NCBI RefSeq assembly: GCF_016802725.1
Contig: NC_052676.1
Coordinates: forward strand, 6,403,433 to 6,467,432
Length of the DNA stretch: 64,000 nt
Source of the DNA: Solenopsis invicta
Taxonomy: Eukaryota; Arthropoda; Insecta; Hymenoptera; Formicidae
Reading direction: 5' to 3'
A model generated the notes under the pieces. The model was given only the letters and a program-made list of their open reading frames with translations. It made no database searches and was not told the DNA's origin. The position numbers were made by a program, and so were the translations under genes. Of this stretch, positions 22,184 to 35,600 are shown piece by piece (position 1 is the first letter of the stretch; each line of letters opens with the position of its first letter).

Positions 22184-25100
22184 ATGGTGCTTGCGGAATT
22201 AATTGCGGGTTTTATTGTTATCTTGAGTAGTGTGTACATTTATTATAAATATGTAATATTTAATTTCTGGCGTAAGAGAGGTGTCTTTTATATCGAGCCT
22301 GCAGTACCAGTTGGAAATGTAACACCTCTTGTAACTGGAAAAGCCCAAGTAGGCAAGTACTTTTATCTAATACTAATATGTGACATGTGATTAAATATTT
22401 ACTTCCCCGTACACAATTTTCCATATTTTTTGTTATTTTATTTAATTAAAATTAAAATTACAAAAATAATTTAGACAAGAAGACCTTCCACCATCATAGC
22501 TGGATCTTGGTGCTTTATATTTACTCGTGTGATTTTGTATACCTTCTCAGATTCTACACAGACAGCGCGCAGTTACTTTTGGTCATAACACAGTTATAAT
22601 TGAATAACAGTCAGTAAATCACTTTTAATAAATTAAAATTAATTTAATAATACACGATGCTACTAGCATTTAAATATTAACCCCTTTCTCCCTGACAAAA
22701 GTGTAAAGAATTTATTGCAAAAATATCACCTCAGCCATGGAACCTGGGACCTCCCGAATTTCCGGTACGGGTCTTTTAGCCAACTCGACCACTGAGGCTG
22801 TGATGATGTTTTTCGCGTTCTATCTTATAGTCGATTATTGCAAGAAATATCATCGCAGCTTCAGTGATCAAGCTAGTCGCTAAGACACCCGTACCGGAGA
22901 TTCGAGAGGTCCCAGGTTCCAACATTGGCTGAGGTGATATATTTTGCAATAAATTCTTTACAGTTTTTTCAGGGGGACGGAGTTAAATATTTAGATACTA
23001 GTAGCATCGTGTATTATTAAATTAATTTTAATTTAATAAATGTGATATTACTGAATCTTATTCGATTATAACTGTGTTACGACTGAACGTAACGACGCAC
23101 AGTCTGTGTTAAATCTGAAAAAAATATATAAAATCACACGAGTAAATATAGAGCACCAAGAACTATCTACGACGATGGAAGGCCTACTTGTTTAGATTTG
23201 TATGTTACATTAAACGGTCGAAAATCTTTCTGCTACAAAAATTACATTTGAAAATAAAAGGACAAAAATAAATATTTAACAAACCCATATTTTAATAATA
23301 AATAAATTAAATTTATATATGTAGGATTTTTAACATAAACACTCTTTATAATCTCAATTCGAATGTATTTAAGCTTTCATATTTACAAAGCGTCGGGTAA
23401 TTCGACATTCGCTCATTCGTCACATCGTTTGCGAGCAAGATTTTATTTCTATTTTGCTTATTACTTGCTCGGTCGACTCGTTTGTTCGATGTTCAATTAA
23501 CAACTTTGTGTCCTACCTATTTGCTATTATGATCGCTCTTTACATACCTAAATTCAGGTCCGTAGCAAGTCGGTCCGACATCCGAATTCAAATAGACACA
23601 ATTGTTACTTTTCTAAATCTCACATATATGCGTGTAATTTCTATTATCTATAATTTATGTTTTACTAAATTATAATTGATAATTATGTTTTGGAATATAC
23701 TTTATTTATTATTTAATTTTGCATCTGTGACATAATTTTATTTTTATTTATTTGATGATATTACTGACAGTATTTTTACATAACGCCAAAAATCACACAA
23801 TTAAGTAAAAAGGAAGTTTTGCCAACAGGAGTATTCTTCCATGATGCCTATTTGAAATATAAGGAACATCGCGCTTTTGGAATGTATACATTTTTTAAAC
23901 CGAATTTAGTAATCGCCGATCTCGATCTTATACGAACGGTGATGATAAAGGAATTCCAGTCTTTTCATGATCGTGGAATATATTGTAACGAAAAAATTGA
24001 TCCATTGACCGGCCATTTGTTTCTTATGCCTGGAAAAAGGTGGCGAAATATGCGTGTCAAGTTGACACCTACATTTACTTCAGGAAAAATTAAGCAGATG
24101 TTTGTTATAGTGAAGGAGTGTGGCGATGAACTCGCAAAGCACCTCGAGCATAATGCTCAAATGAGAGATACCATCGAAATTAAAGATATATTAGCAAGTT
24201 AAATTATTTTTGACGAAACCGTTATTTAATCAAAGTTCTTTTAACAAAGAAAAGAATTTTGCAGATTTAAACTTAGAATTTTATTATCTACCGATCTATG
24301 TAAAAGATAGCGTCACTCGAAACTGATATATCGACTCTCATTCCAAAAAAATAAATAAATATAAAATTTCTATCCGTACTAGAGTTTTATATATACGAAA
24401 TACTCACTTCTTGGGTGCTATTTATCTTATTTCGAAGCTTACAATCTTATCGTAGTTTAACGTAGTGCTATCAGGAGCCTCTTATCACATTTAAAGATTC
24501 CCAATAATATTATTGATACATAATATTACTGTCACAAGACAGTAGTACAGATACCTTTAATTGCTTATAACTTTTGATAATTGCATTTATAAGATAAAAT
24601 GTTGCAAATAAAAATTTCATGTTTTTTTATGTAGAACTTGCTTCTGTAATAAAGATGAGGAGTTTTTAATTAAAAGAGTGAAGTTACTATCTATCGGTTT
24701 TACTGATAGAAGTCTCATTTACAATATAAACCAATAGCGCAGTAATATGATATCTTTCAAAAATACTATTTTCTATATACAATATTTTTTTGTACAACAT
24801 ATACTTTTCGTTATATTTATCCGTTATATCTTTCATTAGAAATAAATTATTCTGTATAGCAGCTACAAATATTTAAATTCGATATTATAAAATCCATAAT
24901 GCAATTTTTTATAAATTTTTTTCACTTTACTGAATCGCACACATTCTAAGTTATATTATCAAAATTTTTAATTTTTAATTATTTTATTTTAAAAATTTGT
25001 AAATATATAATATTTAATTAACAATCAATTAATAAAAAATTAATTTCTATTTCTCAATACATAATTTCTCAATTTCTGATTGTGAAGAGTATGCGACAGA

Positions 25101-27528
25101 AATTATAATGTGTTTTTCAATAACACTTACTTGATATTTGTAATCTTTCTTTGCTGTCGTTATTGAATCTGTTCTACCTATTACTCTATGTATTATTTTT
25201 ATTTACTACTTATATTTATATCTGAATATTTATCTCTAATATGTCAAAATTTTTTTAAACCTAAAAATTTATTCAAATGTAGATATTTTCAACTTGGTTT
25301 AATATTAGTTTTTTGCAAATTTGATATTTAAAAAAATTTATTAATAATTATATGTCAACGTTACCAACAGCTATTCAACAGACGTAATAATGTCAACGGC
25401 TTTTGGTATCAAATCAAACTGCATTAAGGATCCAAATAATGAGTATCGAACTCAGGGAAACAAAATTATTGATATAAACTCTATAAAGCTTGCCATGGCA
25501 ATCTTTGCGCCACAAATCATGGACTTCTTTTCTATTCCTTTCTTTCCACAATCTGTCACCGACTTTTATATGAAAATGTTTCGAGAGACTGTGGAATACA
25601 GGCAAACTAATCATATCGTCAGACCTGACTTTATGAACTTGCTCATACAACTCATGGAGAGGGGCTACGTTGATCCTGAAGATGACAAAAATACGTCCAA
25701 CGTTTCATGTTAATATACACAGATAACGTTTATTATTATATTTATAATATATCATGTTACACTGACAGAAATTGTTTAGTGAGATCAACCAAATAAATTT
25801 TGTTGTTACTAAATTCCAAAAACATTGCATACATTTAACAAAACTTTTTATAATTAGTTGTACAAAAATAATGTTTGGGTTGAAACAACTACATATTTAG
25901 TAGTTATAACTGTAAAATTGATTTGATCACTATATATGTATCTAAACTTTGATTGAGTTCATCAAACATTTTTCTCATTGTAAAAGAATACGTACTTAAT
26001 ATTATATAGCAGAGTTAAATTAAATAATAACAACTATTTTTTTTAAACTTCTTTTTACATAAAAACGTTAACAAAACAGTTATTTTATTTATCCGCAGCA
26101 TCCGTAAATAAACTTACCATGATAGAAGCTACTGCGCAAGGTTTTGTCTTCTTCGCAGCTGGTTTCGAAACTTCCTCATCCGCGGCAACATTCGTTTTAT
26201 ACGAATTAGCTCAACATCAAGATATACAAGACAAAATTCAAAACGAAATTGATGAAATATTGAGTAAGCATGGTGATCTGACTTACGATGCTATAAACGA
26301 CATGACATATCTTCACAAAGTAATAAATGGTACGACTCAGTTTACAACAAAGCAATAAAAAATTAATAAACTTCCTATTTCCACGTATAAATAATTTACT
26401 TTTATTATAGAATAGATGTATCTTCACCTTTCTTCTTTTTACATATTTCAGAAGCTTTAAGATTACATCGACCTCTCCCTATTTTAAATCGAATCTGCAC
26501 TGAGGAAATAGACTTGCCGACTGTAAACATTCGGGTGCCAAAAGGAACGTTAATAACAATACCGATGCTTGGGCTGCATCGAGATCCGTCAATATATCCG
26601 GACCCGAATAAATTTGATCCTGAGCGCTTCAACGCAGACAAAGTGAAAGAAAGGCATCCTTACGCTTTTATACCATTTGGAGAAGGTCCACGAAATTGTA
26701 TTGGTGAGAATTTGAATTAATTTGTTAATATTTAGGTAACACAGCAAATTGACGTAAATAAATAATTATTTATAACACTAGCAACTTATATTTGTTATCA
26801 ATAATTTTAAGTTTGCCAACAATAAAATAAACAGCAATATAAATATACCAATTTGGTATACAAGGAGGAGTATTAAAGTTGTCTCATATTGTCTGCAATA
26901 TAACTTGCACGCCAAAATTATATAACCTTATAAATTATATTGGGTTCGCTGGCTTGTAAGTGACTTTCAGTGACAAAAGAGCCACATCTAATGTAATGTT
27001 CGATTGGGATTCCTACATTTAAATTACGCGATATATAGGATATCTTTCCTTATCCTGTCATCCCGTCTTGTCTTTCCCGTATTTAATTTTAAATTATTTT
27101 AATTAAAAAAATCTTTACGCAATTATTGTTCTTTGCCTTTTATCGTTTTTACTTTTTTACAAAACTATTTTAAGAATATTTATTTATTGTTTATATTTTG
27201 TGTAATTTTTGTATTATTATTTGTATTATGATTTGTATATATAATTAATCATAATAAATAAATAAATATTCTTTGGATTGTGATTGAAAATTCTTTATAA
27301 AAACATTTACGTAAATGTTTCCCAAATATTATACATTAATACTATTAATATCTTCAATTTTTAGGTATGCGATTTGGCTATTTACAAATAAAAATTGGGC
27401 TTGTGAGTCTTCTGTCAAAATATAAATTTAAACTTCATTCTCGGACTCCAGTCCCGCTTACTTACAGTGAAAGGTCTCCGACTCTCACACCAAAAAGTGG
27501 TGTGCATCTTATTATCGAGAAACGATAA
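22184..27528 (+). CDS. cytochrome P450, CYP6-like (gene A), six exons, one defective donor
   Basis: Proposed exons 22,184-22,352, 23,829-24,198, 25,371-25,708, 26,099-26,329, 26,452-26,703 and 27,365-27,528 are in phase and give 507 residues, normal for CYP6. Motifs: N-terminal hydrophobic anchor (2-27), WRNMR C-helix (128-132), AGFETS I-helix (313-318), EALR K-helix (370-373), FDPERF, and heme loop FGEGPRNCIG with Cys452. This is a microsomal, CPR-dependent monooxygenase of the CYP3 clan, a group linked to xenobiotics and hydrocarbons in Hymenoptera. Intron 1 uses a GC donor (GTAG/GCAAGT), shared with gene C. Intron 2 starts AAG/TTAAAT where gene C has AAG/GTAAAT, so correct splicing is doubtful. 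Using the neighbouring GTTAAA (one base earlier) shifts the frame. Either a recent pseudogene or a sequence error. Confidence 0.8.
22472..23196. mobile_element. foldback element with tRNA-like arms, in intron 1 of gene A
   Basis: A 725-bp imperfect palindrome: TAGACAAGAAGACCTTCCA at the left mirrors TGGAAGGCCTACTTGTTTA at the right, and CACGATGCTACTAGCAT mirrors the reverse of ATACTAGTAGCATCGTG. Each arm contains a tRNA-like segment (minus 22,729-22,799; plus about 22,862-22,934) with an A-box-like GGTCGAGTTGGCT and a B-box-like GGTCCCAGGTTCC, closed by CCTCAG/CTGAGG. This suggests a tRNA-derived SINE that was duplicated in inverted orientation, or a foldback built from one. It does not touch the P450 exons. 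Confidence 0.65.
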
Positions 27529-28215
27529 AATTATTTTCTTCTTGATAAAAAATTACCTCTTTTAATTTATATAATACGAAGAATGTAAACATGGACATGT
27601 CAAAAGTCAAGATCGGACAATAAATTGAATCTATTTAATATATTCTACTATTTTGCGTTACTAACCTTTCTTATTACTATTTTTTACTAATACGGTTCAG
27701 TTCTTGTTAGTACTGCATAATGTATTATAACTAAAATTATTAATAATTATATATATATTAAACAAAATATGTATTCTTCTTCCATTAAAGAATGTATTCT
27801 TTTATCAAAGTGTATGTTTTTTATTATTCTTTTACGTTTCTATTATTAATCTTTAAATTGCAACGTTTGAAAAGACAGTTGGTAAACAGCAGTTTGATAA
27901 ATCGCTGTAATGTTTTATTTTTAAGATAAAATTGTTTGAAGGTTATATAAAGCTCAATGCAGTGATTCGAGAAATAATAATGGTATTAATCATCACTCAG
28001 ATAATGCACAAACTTATTTGATTAACATTCTATAAACACTTGTCAAAAATTAAAATTTTTAAAAACATATTTAAGAATAATTTGTGAATATAAATGAAAT
28101 ATAAAAATAAAATCGGTTTTTAAATATTCCAGAAACATTAAAGTATACTTTTTATTATATCCCAAGAATTTTTAGAGTAGCTGCTCATTATGATATAATG
28201 AATATTTATTTATAA

Positions 28216-29172
28216 ATTACTTACAGAATTAAATTATTAATCAGATATTTATACGTACACATCAAGATTATGTGGTAACTTGTTAAGAAAAGTTAAAAGT
28301 TAAATAATTTATCATTGTTTATGTGAACAATATTTTTGCTCGGAAACTGGTGTTAAGAACCATTGTAATTAGAAAGTATCATTTAATCAATTTTTATATT
28401 GAATTCATCATGTGATTTCGTCGAGATTATTGGGTTTTATCTCAGAGGCATATATTTTGTTTACACTCTGTTTAGCTGAGCGTTAAGAGATATCCTCTAC
28501 ATTCAGAGACAAACAAATTATCCCCACTCTTTCCTCTCAATTTGGTTGACTTCATTCATCGAATAATGATCTTTCAATCTCGTCGAAAGACCTTTCTGAA
28601 AATCATAGATTGAGACACAAAACGTATACAACATGCGCAAAAAAGTAATATTGAAAGTGCAAAGACGATAATGCAATGAGGCGATGAGTGTTAATTAAAG
28701 AGATTGATTTAAATATCAATTGATTAAACGTTAACGCCAGCAAGTGCGGTTTATAGCGCCAACTCATCAATGAGAAATTAATTCTTCAATTCATGTCGAG
28801 TCACGCATGTGCTGCGTCGTCAAAACAATACTGAATCTCGTACTTTGTTCGCAAGATTAATCTTCAACCACAGTCAATAATCGATTAATAATCAGCTGAA
28901 GGGTCAACAGTAGTAAGCATCTCGCTCTCTTTGTACGGTATCGGTGCGTCTGTTTATGACGAGAGTCAAATATTCGATCGTCTATAACGAATTTAAAAAA
29001 ATCTTATACAAATAGTGAATTGTAAACCATAAGTTACGACTCAAGTGTACAAATTGTCTGTGATGTTATAAATTACAAAAAAAATTCAAAAATAATGTTT
29101 TTACTATATCTTGCTTAATATAATATTAACGTTTCAAACAAAAATTTATATTGTTACATTTCAGATTCGAGA
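28216..29172 (+). pseudogene. orphan 5' flank of a CYP6-like copy (gene B)
   Basis: Nearly the same as 21,205-22,183, including the AATTATCC/TATCC-CTCT region, the ACAAATAGTGAATTGT stretch and the acceptor TACATTTCAG followed by ATTCGAGAT. Similarity stops at the start codon: gene A continues GGTGCTTGCGG, here CGTAGAGGAG. No P450 exon follows before 32,685. A duplication that carried the promoter only, or lost its exons afterwards. Confidence 0.8.
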
Positions 29173-29814
29173 TCGTAGAGGAGAAGAGAGTATTATGGCT
29201 ACTGTCGACAATATGGTTACCCCTATTATCTCCGTTATTAGATGACGTATTCTAACAATTGCTTATAGAGTTATTCATTTAGTAGCCCGCCGTTTTTTAG
29301 TGATGTTAATATGACAATACATAATAAGTGACAATTGTTATAAGGCATTTTTACTTTTGAGCACTTCTAAACTTTTTCAAGGTTCCTTTAACTTTTAAAT
29401 ACTCATACTTTCTCATTATTCTTAAACTTGAGTGTATTATCACACGAATGTACATACACTTAAATGTTTTTTTTATTATTTACGTTTTTATTTAGCTATA
29501 CACATTTTGAGTTATACAAAGTTATAACAATAACATGGAATTTCATTAATATGGCCTTTTAAGCAAAATTTTTATATTGAAATATTTCTTTGATAAATTG
29601 ATCGTTATTCTAGAGAGCGGTGTTTAGAAACATTAAAAACATTATTTTATGCTTGTTGTTTAATGTTAAACAGGGATAAAATAATCATTCTTTTGGAACA
29701 TTCTGTATCTAAATATGAGAGATGTAAAGAAAGTTTTTATATAAAAGTCTTTAAGTTTAAAAAAAAATTTTGTAAATATTTGTGTGTGTATAAAAAAAAA
29801 ATACACACACACAT

Positions 29815-29873
<59 letters not shown>

Positions 29874-32684
29874 ATATTAATGCTAATGTAAACGTTAAAT
29901 AAATTGCTTATGTATAATATATAAAGTGTAAATATAATATTAAAATATTGTAAAGAAAATGTTTTATAAAAAATATATTTTAATAAATTTATCAATATTA
30001 AGCATTACCTATATAATCTTATCTCAATAATTTAGAATCTCTTAATAAGTTAATCTTATTGTGTATACAGCGTTTCTAGAAACATTCTTCATACGTAATA
30101 TATAATCCAAGTGCATTAACGTATAAACACATAAGCGACAGATTGTTTATTCAACTGTAAATAATTAATATACATATATTGAATAAAATATGAATAATAA
30201 AATACGTTTCTACATAAATATAAATATAAATTAGAAAATTTTTTTACCATATCAGTTTTTAATATTATTTGGAATTTTGCAACAATCAAGCTTTTCGTAA
30301 GATAAGCAAAAATGAGCGTCCCGACAAATAAGTGAGCTTCACGATAGTATCTGTGATGTTCGGATGAAACTCGTTGGATTGTAGCTCTACAAAGTCGAAG
30401 TTGAACTCTGTCAAACTCTTTTGCTTTTTTCGGGCTTGGGATCGGCAGAAGCATGCATTCATGTGCTCTCCCGACATAGTTGTAATCGTAACTAAAGAAA
30501 TAAATTATAGGAACGGGAAAAAATAAAGTTAAATAATTAAAAAATTATAATAAATATTCTTCGATTTTTCTATCTTCTCCTATCAGCGATCTGCTCATCT
30601 TCCAACCCTTCGAGCGGACCAAATCCAAACAATTTTTTTTTTTTTGTTGCACCATGAGGTTCAATTTATAAAATGTTCATGTAATGAGATTGTGTTATTT
30701 GAGTTTTGATAAAATAATGATTTATTAAAAATAACGATTTTGCGACTATCAAAGCGCGTAAAATATTATAAGCATATAAAACATACATTTATTATAAATT
30801 TTTACAAAAATTAATATTAAATGATTACAAAAGACTTGGTTCTTTCAGAAATAAGAAGGTCAAAAAAAAAAAATAAAAACGATAGATGGTTGCAAAAGTA
30901 AAGTTGGGAATTTTCCAAACAATTCTATCACAAATAATTTTTCACCGTTACTAGTTTTGTTACTTTCCGAAACTTGTATATTATGTTCAGACTCTAATTT
31001 TAGATTCTCTAACCGTAAGAAGTACAATCCCAAAGATGGTCAAAATCTTTCCACTGATTCAATATCCATAATACTCAAAAAGTCCAGAAATGATAAAATA
31101 TTTCGAAAATGATACCCTCTAGCAAAAAATGTGTCAGAATCAAAGTTATAAGATTTAAGAAAAAATCCTAACTGTGATAATGATTTGACTTTGAATGGAG
31201 TCTGCAAAACAATCCAAACGTCAGTAAAATTTCTTAAAATAAATGTCCTTGATATTTTATTGCATATTTTTACAGCTTGTTTTCCTCATAATAACGTATT
31301 TTTTCGTTATGTAAATCTCAAGAGTTATAAAACTTAAAAGTTATAGTACCGCCGGCATTAGCATTGTGTCGGATTTACATATATAATAATAGATTATAAT
31401 TAAGCAAATCATCCCAGATTTTTCTATTAACATGACTTTATTCTATCACCGCATGCAGAATTTATTACTAAATATTTGTTTATTTTATAATAAACGAAAT
31501 TTAAAGACTTATTTCAATAAATCTTGCCAACATCCGACTTAAAAAAAAATTTTTTTTTAACGACTGCACGCATGGTTTAATAATAAATTTTCTACCAAAT
31601 GGATTTCATCCCAAGAGTAATAAGCTTATGATAGTACTAACTACACGCGTTTATTAATGTAGTAGAAACCTCTGTACCTCATATTAAGAACTTATATCAT
31701 AATAGGCGACCTTGCCCTAGTTCTGCTTCCGAAACGTACGGCATGAGACACTATTGACTATTGAGACTTTCTGTGGCAAAATTTTTGAGGCTTAAGTCTA
31801 AATTATGAAGAACGTGATCGTTAACTTATGTCAAAACTGGTTTTTACACAACATTTAAAATTTTTTAAATTTAGAACTAGGATTTCAGGATTTTTGTTCA
31901 GCAAGTTCCTATGAACGTTTATGTTGAATTTTATCGGTTTCAACACAAACCTTTAGATTTATTAAGTTTTGCAATTTTTACCGCAAACCTTACGTAGCAA
32001 TATCAAACCTCAATACCCATACAGCACATCAGAGAGCTGCTGCGTACTGTATAAGTAGATTACAAATTTGTTTTGTTTCAATAACGCATTGGCTCTGCAA
32101 AAATGACTTGCCGTATTCATTACGCTTTGCATTCAATTAGCATCAAAATATGCTTTTATAATATAAGCTGACAACTCGTGGTCGTCATTCGTCACAAGAG
32201 CCGTAAAGCTGAGACGCAACACACTTCCGTCTACGTTTTTTCGACTCGCGAGCAGTCGTAATTCCATTGACGCGACGTTACGTGTATGTATTTATCAATT
32301 CAATTATCGAAATAACAAGAGTGATTAACTTTTGGCTGGGACTTACGTGATCAAACTAACTTAATTAACAGCAGCATCCATCATAAAAACATAAATCACA
32401 AATTTTTCCAGAATTTTGTAACAAATTTGCAACTGCATGCGCAGTCAATTTTTCAGTTTGACGTGATTTAATAAGATATAAAACATCTTCTAATCTGTCA
32501 GTCTTCTCGTGAACGGTAAATTTTCGAAATTCTCATACCAAGAGTGAATTGCGAATCATAAGTTACAATTTATACATGAATTTTCTATATTGTTGTTAAC
32601 TATAGAAGTTAATATTGCTATCAACTCTTGTTTAATATTAACACTTTAAAACAAAATTTTTTATTGTGACATTATAGATTTAAG
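29173..32684. other. intergenic, no gene recognised
   Basis: AT-rich. Includes a CA/TA microsatellite (29,802-29,873). Two overlapping minus-strand frames at 30,116-30,477 (the longest starts MSGEHMNACFCRSQARKKQK) lie in a slightly less AT-rich stretch; I recognise no domain. The last 600 bp before 32,685 presumably hold the promoter of gene C. Confidence 0.5.
29802..29873. repeat. CA/TA microsatellite
   Basis: (CA)n with one TA interruption passing into (TA)n with one CATA interruption. Confidence 0.95.
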
Positions 32685-35600
32685 ATGGTACTGGCAGAAT
32701 TAATCGGAGCATTCATCATTATCCTGAGTATTGTTTACATTTATTATAAATATGTGATATATAATTTTTGGCACAAGAAAGGGGTTTTTTATATCAAACC
32801 CATTGTACCAATTGGAAATATATTACCTCTTGTAACTGAAAAAACGCAAGTAGGCAAGTACAATTTTCCAAACATTTAATTTATGTAATTAATTGGAATT
32901 GAAATTAGAAAATTGATATCTGATGCTAATAACAAATAAAAATATATATCTAACAAACTCAAAATTTAGCAGTAAGTAAATTAAGCTTTTATATGCACTT
33001 AATTCCCAAGTGTATTGACTAGATTTTATATTTAATTAAATTGTAATTGCTAATTTAGGATGTAATTTATAATAACTTATCATTTATTTTTATATTTGTT
33101 ACAAATTTATTTTTATTTTTATGTACTTGATTTAATATTTACAGTATTTTTACATAAAACAAAAGTTACAAACTTCAATTAAAAAAAATGTTTTCTTAAC
33201 AGGCGTATTCTTCCAAGATGCCTACCAAAAATATAAGGAACATCGCTGTTTCGGAATGTATGCATTTTTTAAACCGAATTTGGTAATCACCGATCTCGAC
33301 CTTATGCGAACGGTATTGACAAAGGAATTCAAGTCTTTTCATGATCGTGGACTGTATTCTAACGAAACTATTGATCCAGCGATCAACCGTTTGTTTCTTA
33401 ATGGGCAAAATTGGCTACGTTATCGCGCCAAGATGACACCAACATTTACTGCAGGAAAAATGAAGCAGATGTTTGTCATAGTTAAGCAATGTGGCGAAGA
33501 ACTCGCAAAGCATCTGGAGAAGAATGCTCAAATGAGAGATACCGTCGAAATGAGAGATATATTAACAAGGTAAATAATTTTTCAAGAAATCATTATTTAA
33601 TCGTAGTTTTTTTTTATACAAAAATTAGAAACTTTCTTTACCTTCTAAGGACCAACACGTTTTTGAACAATTTTTATAGATTTAGACTTAGAACTTTATT
33701 AACTATCGATCTACGTACACAATGTCACTCGATGATCGATATATGTATCGGTTTCTATTTGAGAAGGATATAACATTTTTTTCTGTATCGTTCCGTTGCG
33801 TTTAATATTTCTAAAATAACTATTAAACAACATTTGCAATCAAAAATTTTATAAATAACAGTTATAAAGCATTTTGAAAGTCACTTAAATCTTCAAAAGT
33901 TGATATATCGGGTCCCAATCTTTTAGAAGTTAATTAAAAAGCTAAAATAAATGTTTTAAAAATGGGAAGTGGAAATAGTTATTCTAGTAGATACTATTCC
34001 ACATATGTAAAAATGAGTAAAACGTATTATTTTACATGTACATATTTATACAAAAATATATTTTAATTACTGTACGCGATGTCCAAAAGTCCCGGACTCC
34101 TTAAGTATCTCGAATAATAAGCACTTCTAAAAAAATATTTTATACAAAAGTTGCATGAAAGGTGATACTAGAGTCATCTGTATCACTTTAAGGTGATACT
34201 AGAGTCATCTGTATACGCCGATTGATAAATCTTTTTATTGAAAACACGGATAAAAAAATTCTCTTACAGAATGAAAATACAGACAAAATAAAGAGTAATG
34301 AACACGATTTGGTATACGTAAAAAACAAAAGAAAATTATGAAAATATAGTTTTGTTAGTTACCATTTGCTATGCATAGAAATTTGAAACTTTGTACGTAT
34401 AAAATATGCATGCGGCACCTTGGAAACTATAACAAAGAACAATACTGGTCTTACTGTGTTATTAAGTGTTATATTTGTACTCTAATTTTTTATTGTATTT
34501 ATATAATTATCCTGGGTTCAAAAATTTTATAGATTTTAAACTATTATTAGAAATATTATTTATACCTGTTTAATATTAAATAACAAGTATAAAAATAATA
34601 ATGTTTTTAAATACTCTCACTTTTATGCGAATATTTTTAGTCTCTCACTACTTTTATTTCTAAACTTTCGAACGCACTTGTTGTTGCTTTGCCAATATTT
34701 TTGTTAAACCTAAGAATTTGTTCCTATGTATTTTCAATTTAGTTTAATATTAATATTTCCAAATGTAATGCAATTTGCATCAAATTTATTAATAATTATT
34801 TTTAACTTTTTCAATAGATATGCATCAGACTCTATCATGTCAGCAGCTTTCGGTGTCAACACTAACTGTATTCAGAAACCAAATGAATATCAAAGTACAT
34901 CACAGGAAAAGACAACTTTTGATTCAAATTTTTTTAAGCGCATCTTGATTAGGTTTGCACCGCAAGTTACGGACTTCTTTTCTCTTCCGTTCAGCGTACA
35001 AGCTGTCACCAATTTTTATATGAATTTATTTCGAGACACCGTGGAATATAGAAAAGCTAATGGTATCGTCAGACCTGACTTGATGAGCTTGCTCATAGAA
35101 CACGTGGAGAAGGATTTTGATCCTAAAGGTGACAAAAAACCACCGTATAATGTTAATATACATAATACTTATATTTTTAAATTAATAACTTTACCATCAT
35201 AAAATTACATATATTATTTTGAAAAATATTATTTTATTTTATTAGAGTAGAGAGGCTTGCCTGCGCGCTCGCGCGCGCGCGTATGTTGGTGGCGGATTTT
35301 GGTTCGCCACACCTATAATATTTGCTTTATATTTGTCGTCAATGATTTCAAGTATATCCACATTAGAGCAACACAGGCAACAATATACACGTATGCAGTT
35401 TAACAACAAGGTTATTAAAATTATCTTGTGTTTCCGGCAATAAAGCGTTTGCACAATTGTATGATCTTATAAATTATTAGGATGATATAAACAATAACAA
35501 CATAAATTTTGATGATTTAAAAATTGGTAAAATATTGCTAGCAAACTGCTAAAACAATGAAGGCTTAATTGTTGCAATTCTGATAATATCATATGATTGC

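Noticed and set aside
22729..22934. Functional tRNA genes
   Set aside because: Box-like motifs are present but the anticodon stem and acceptor pairing are poor, and the copies are arms of a foldback; SINE-like origin is a better reading.
23454..23675. 73-codon ORF in intron 1 of the P450 gene
   Set aside because: Hydrophobic chance ORF between good splice sites; no similarity recognised.
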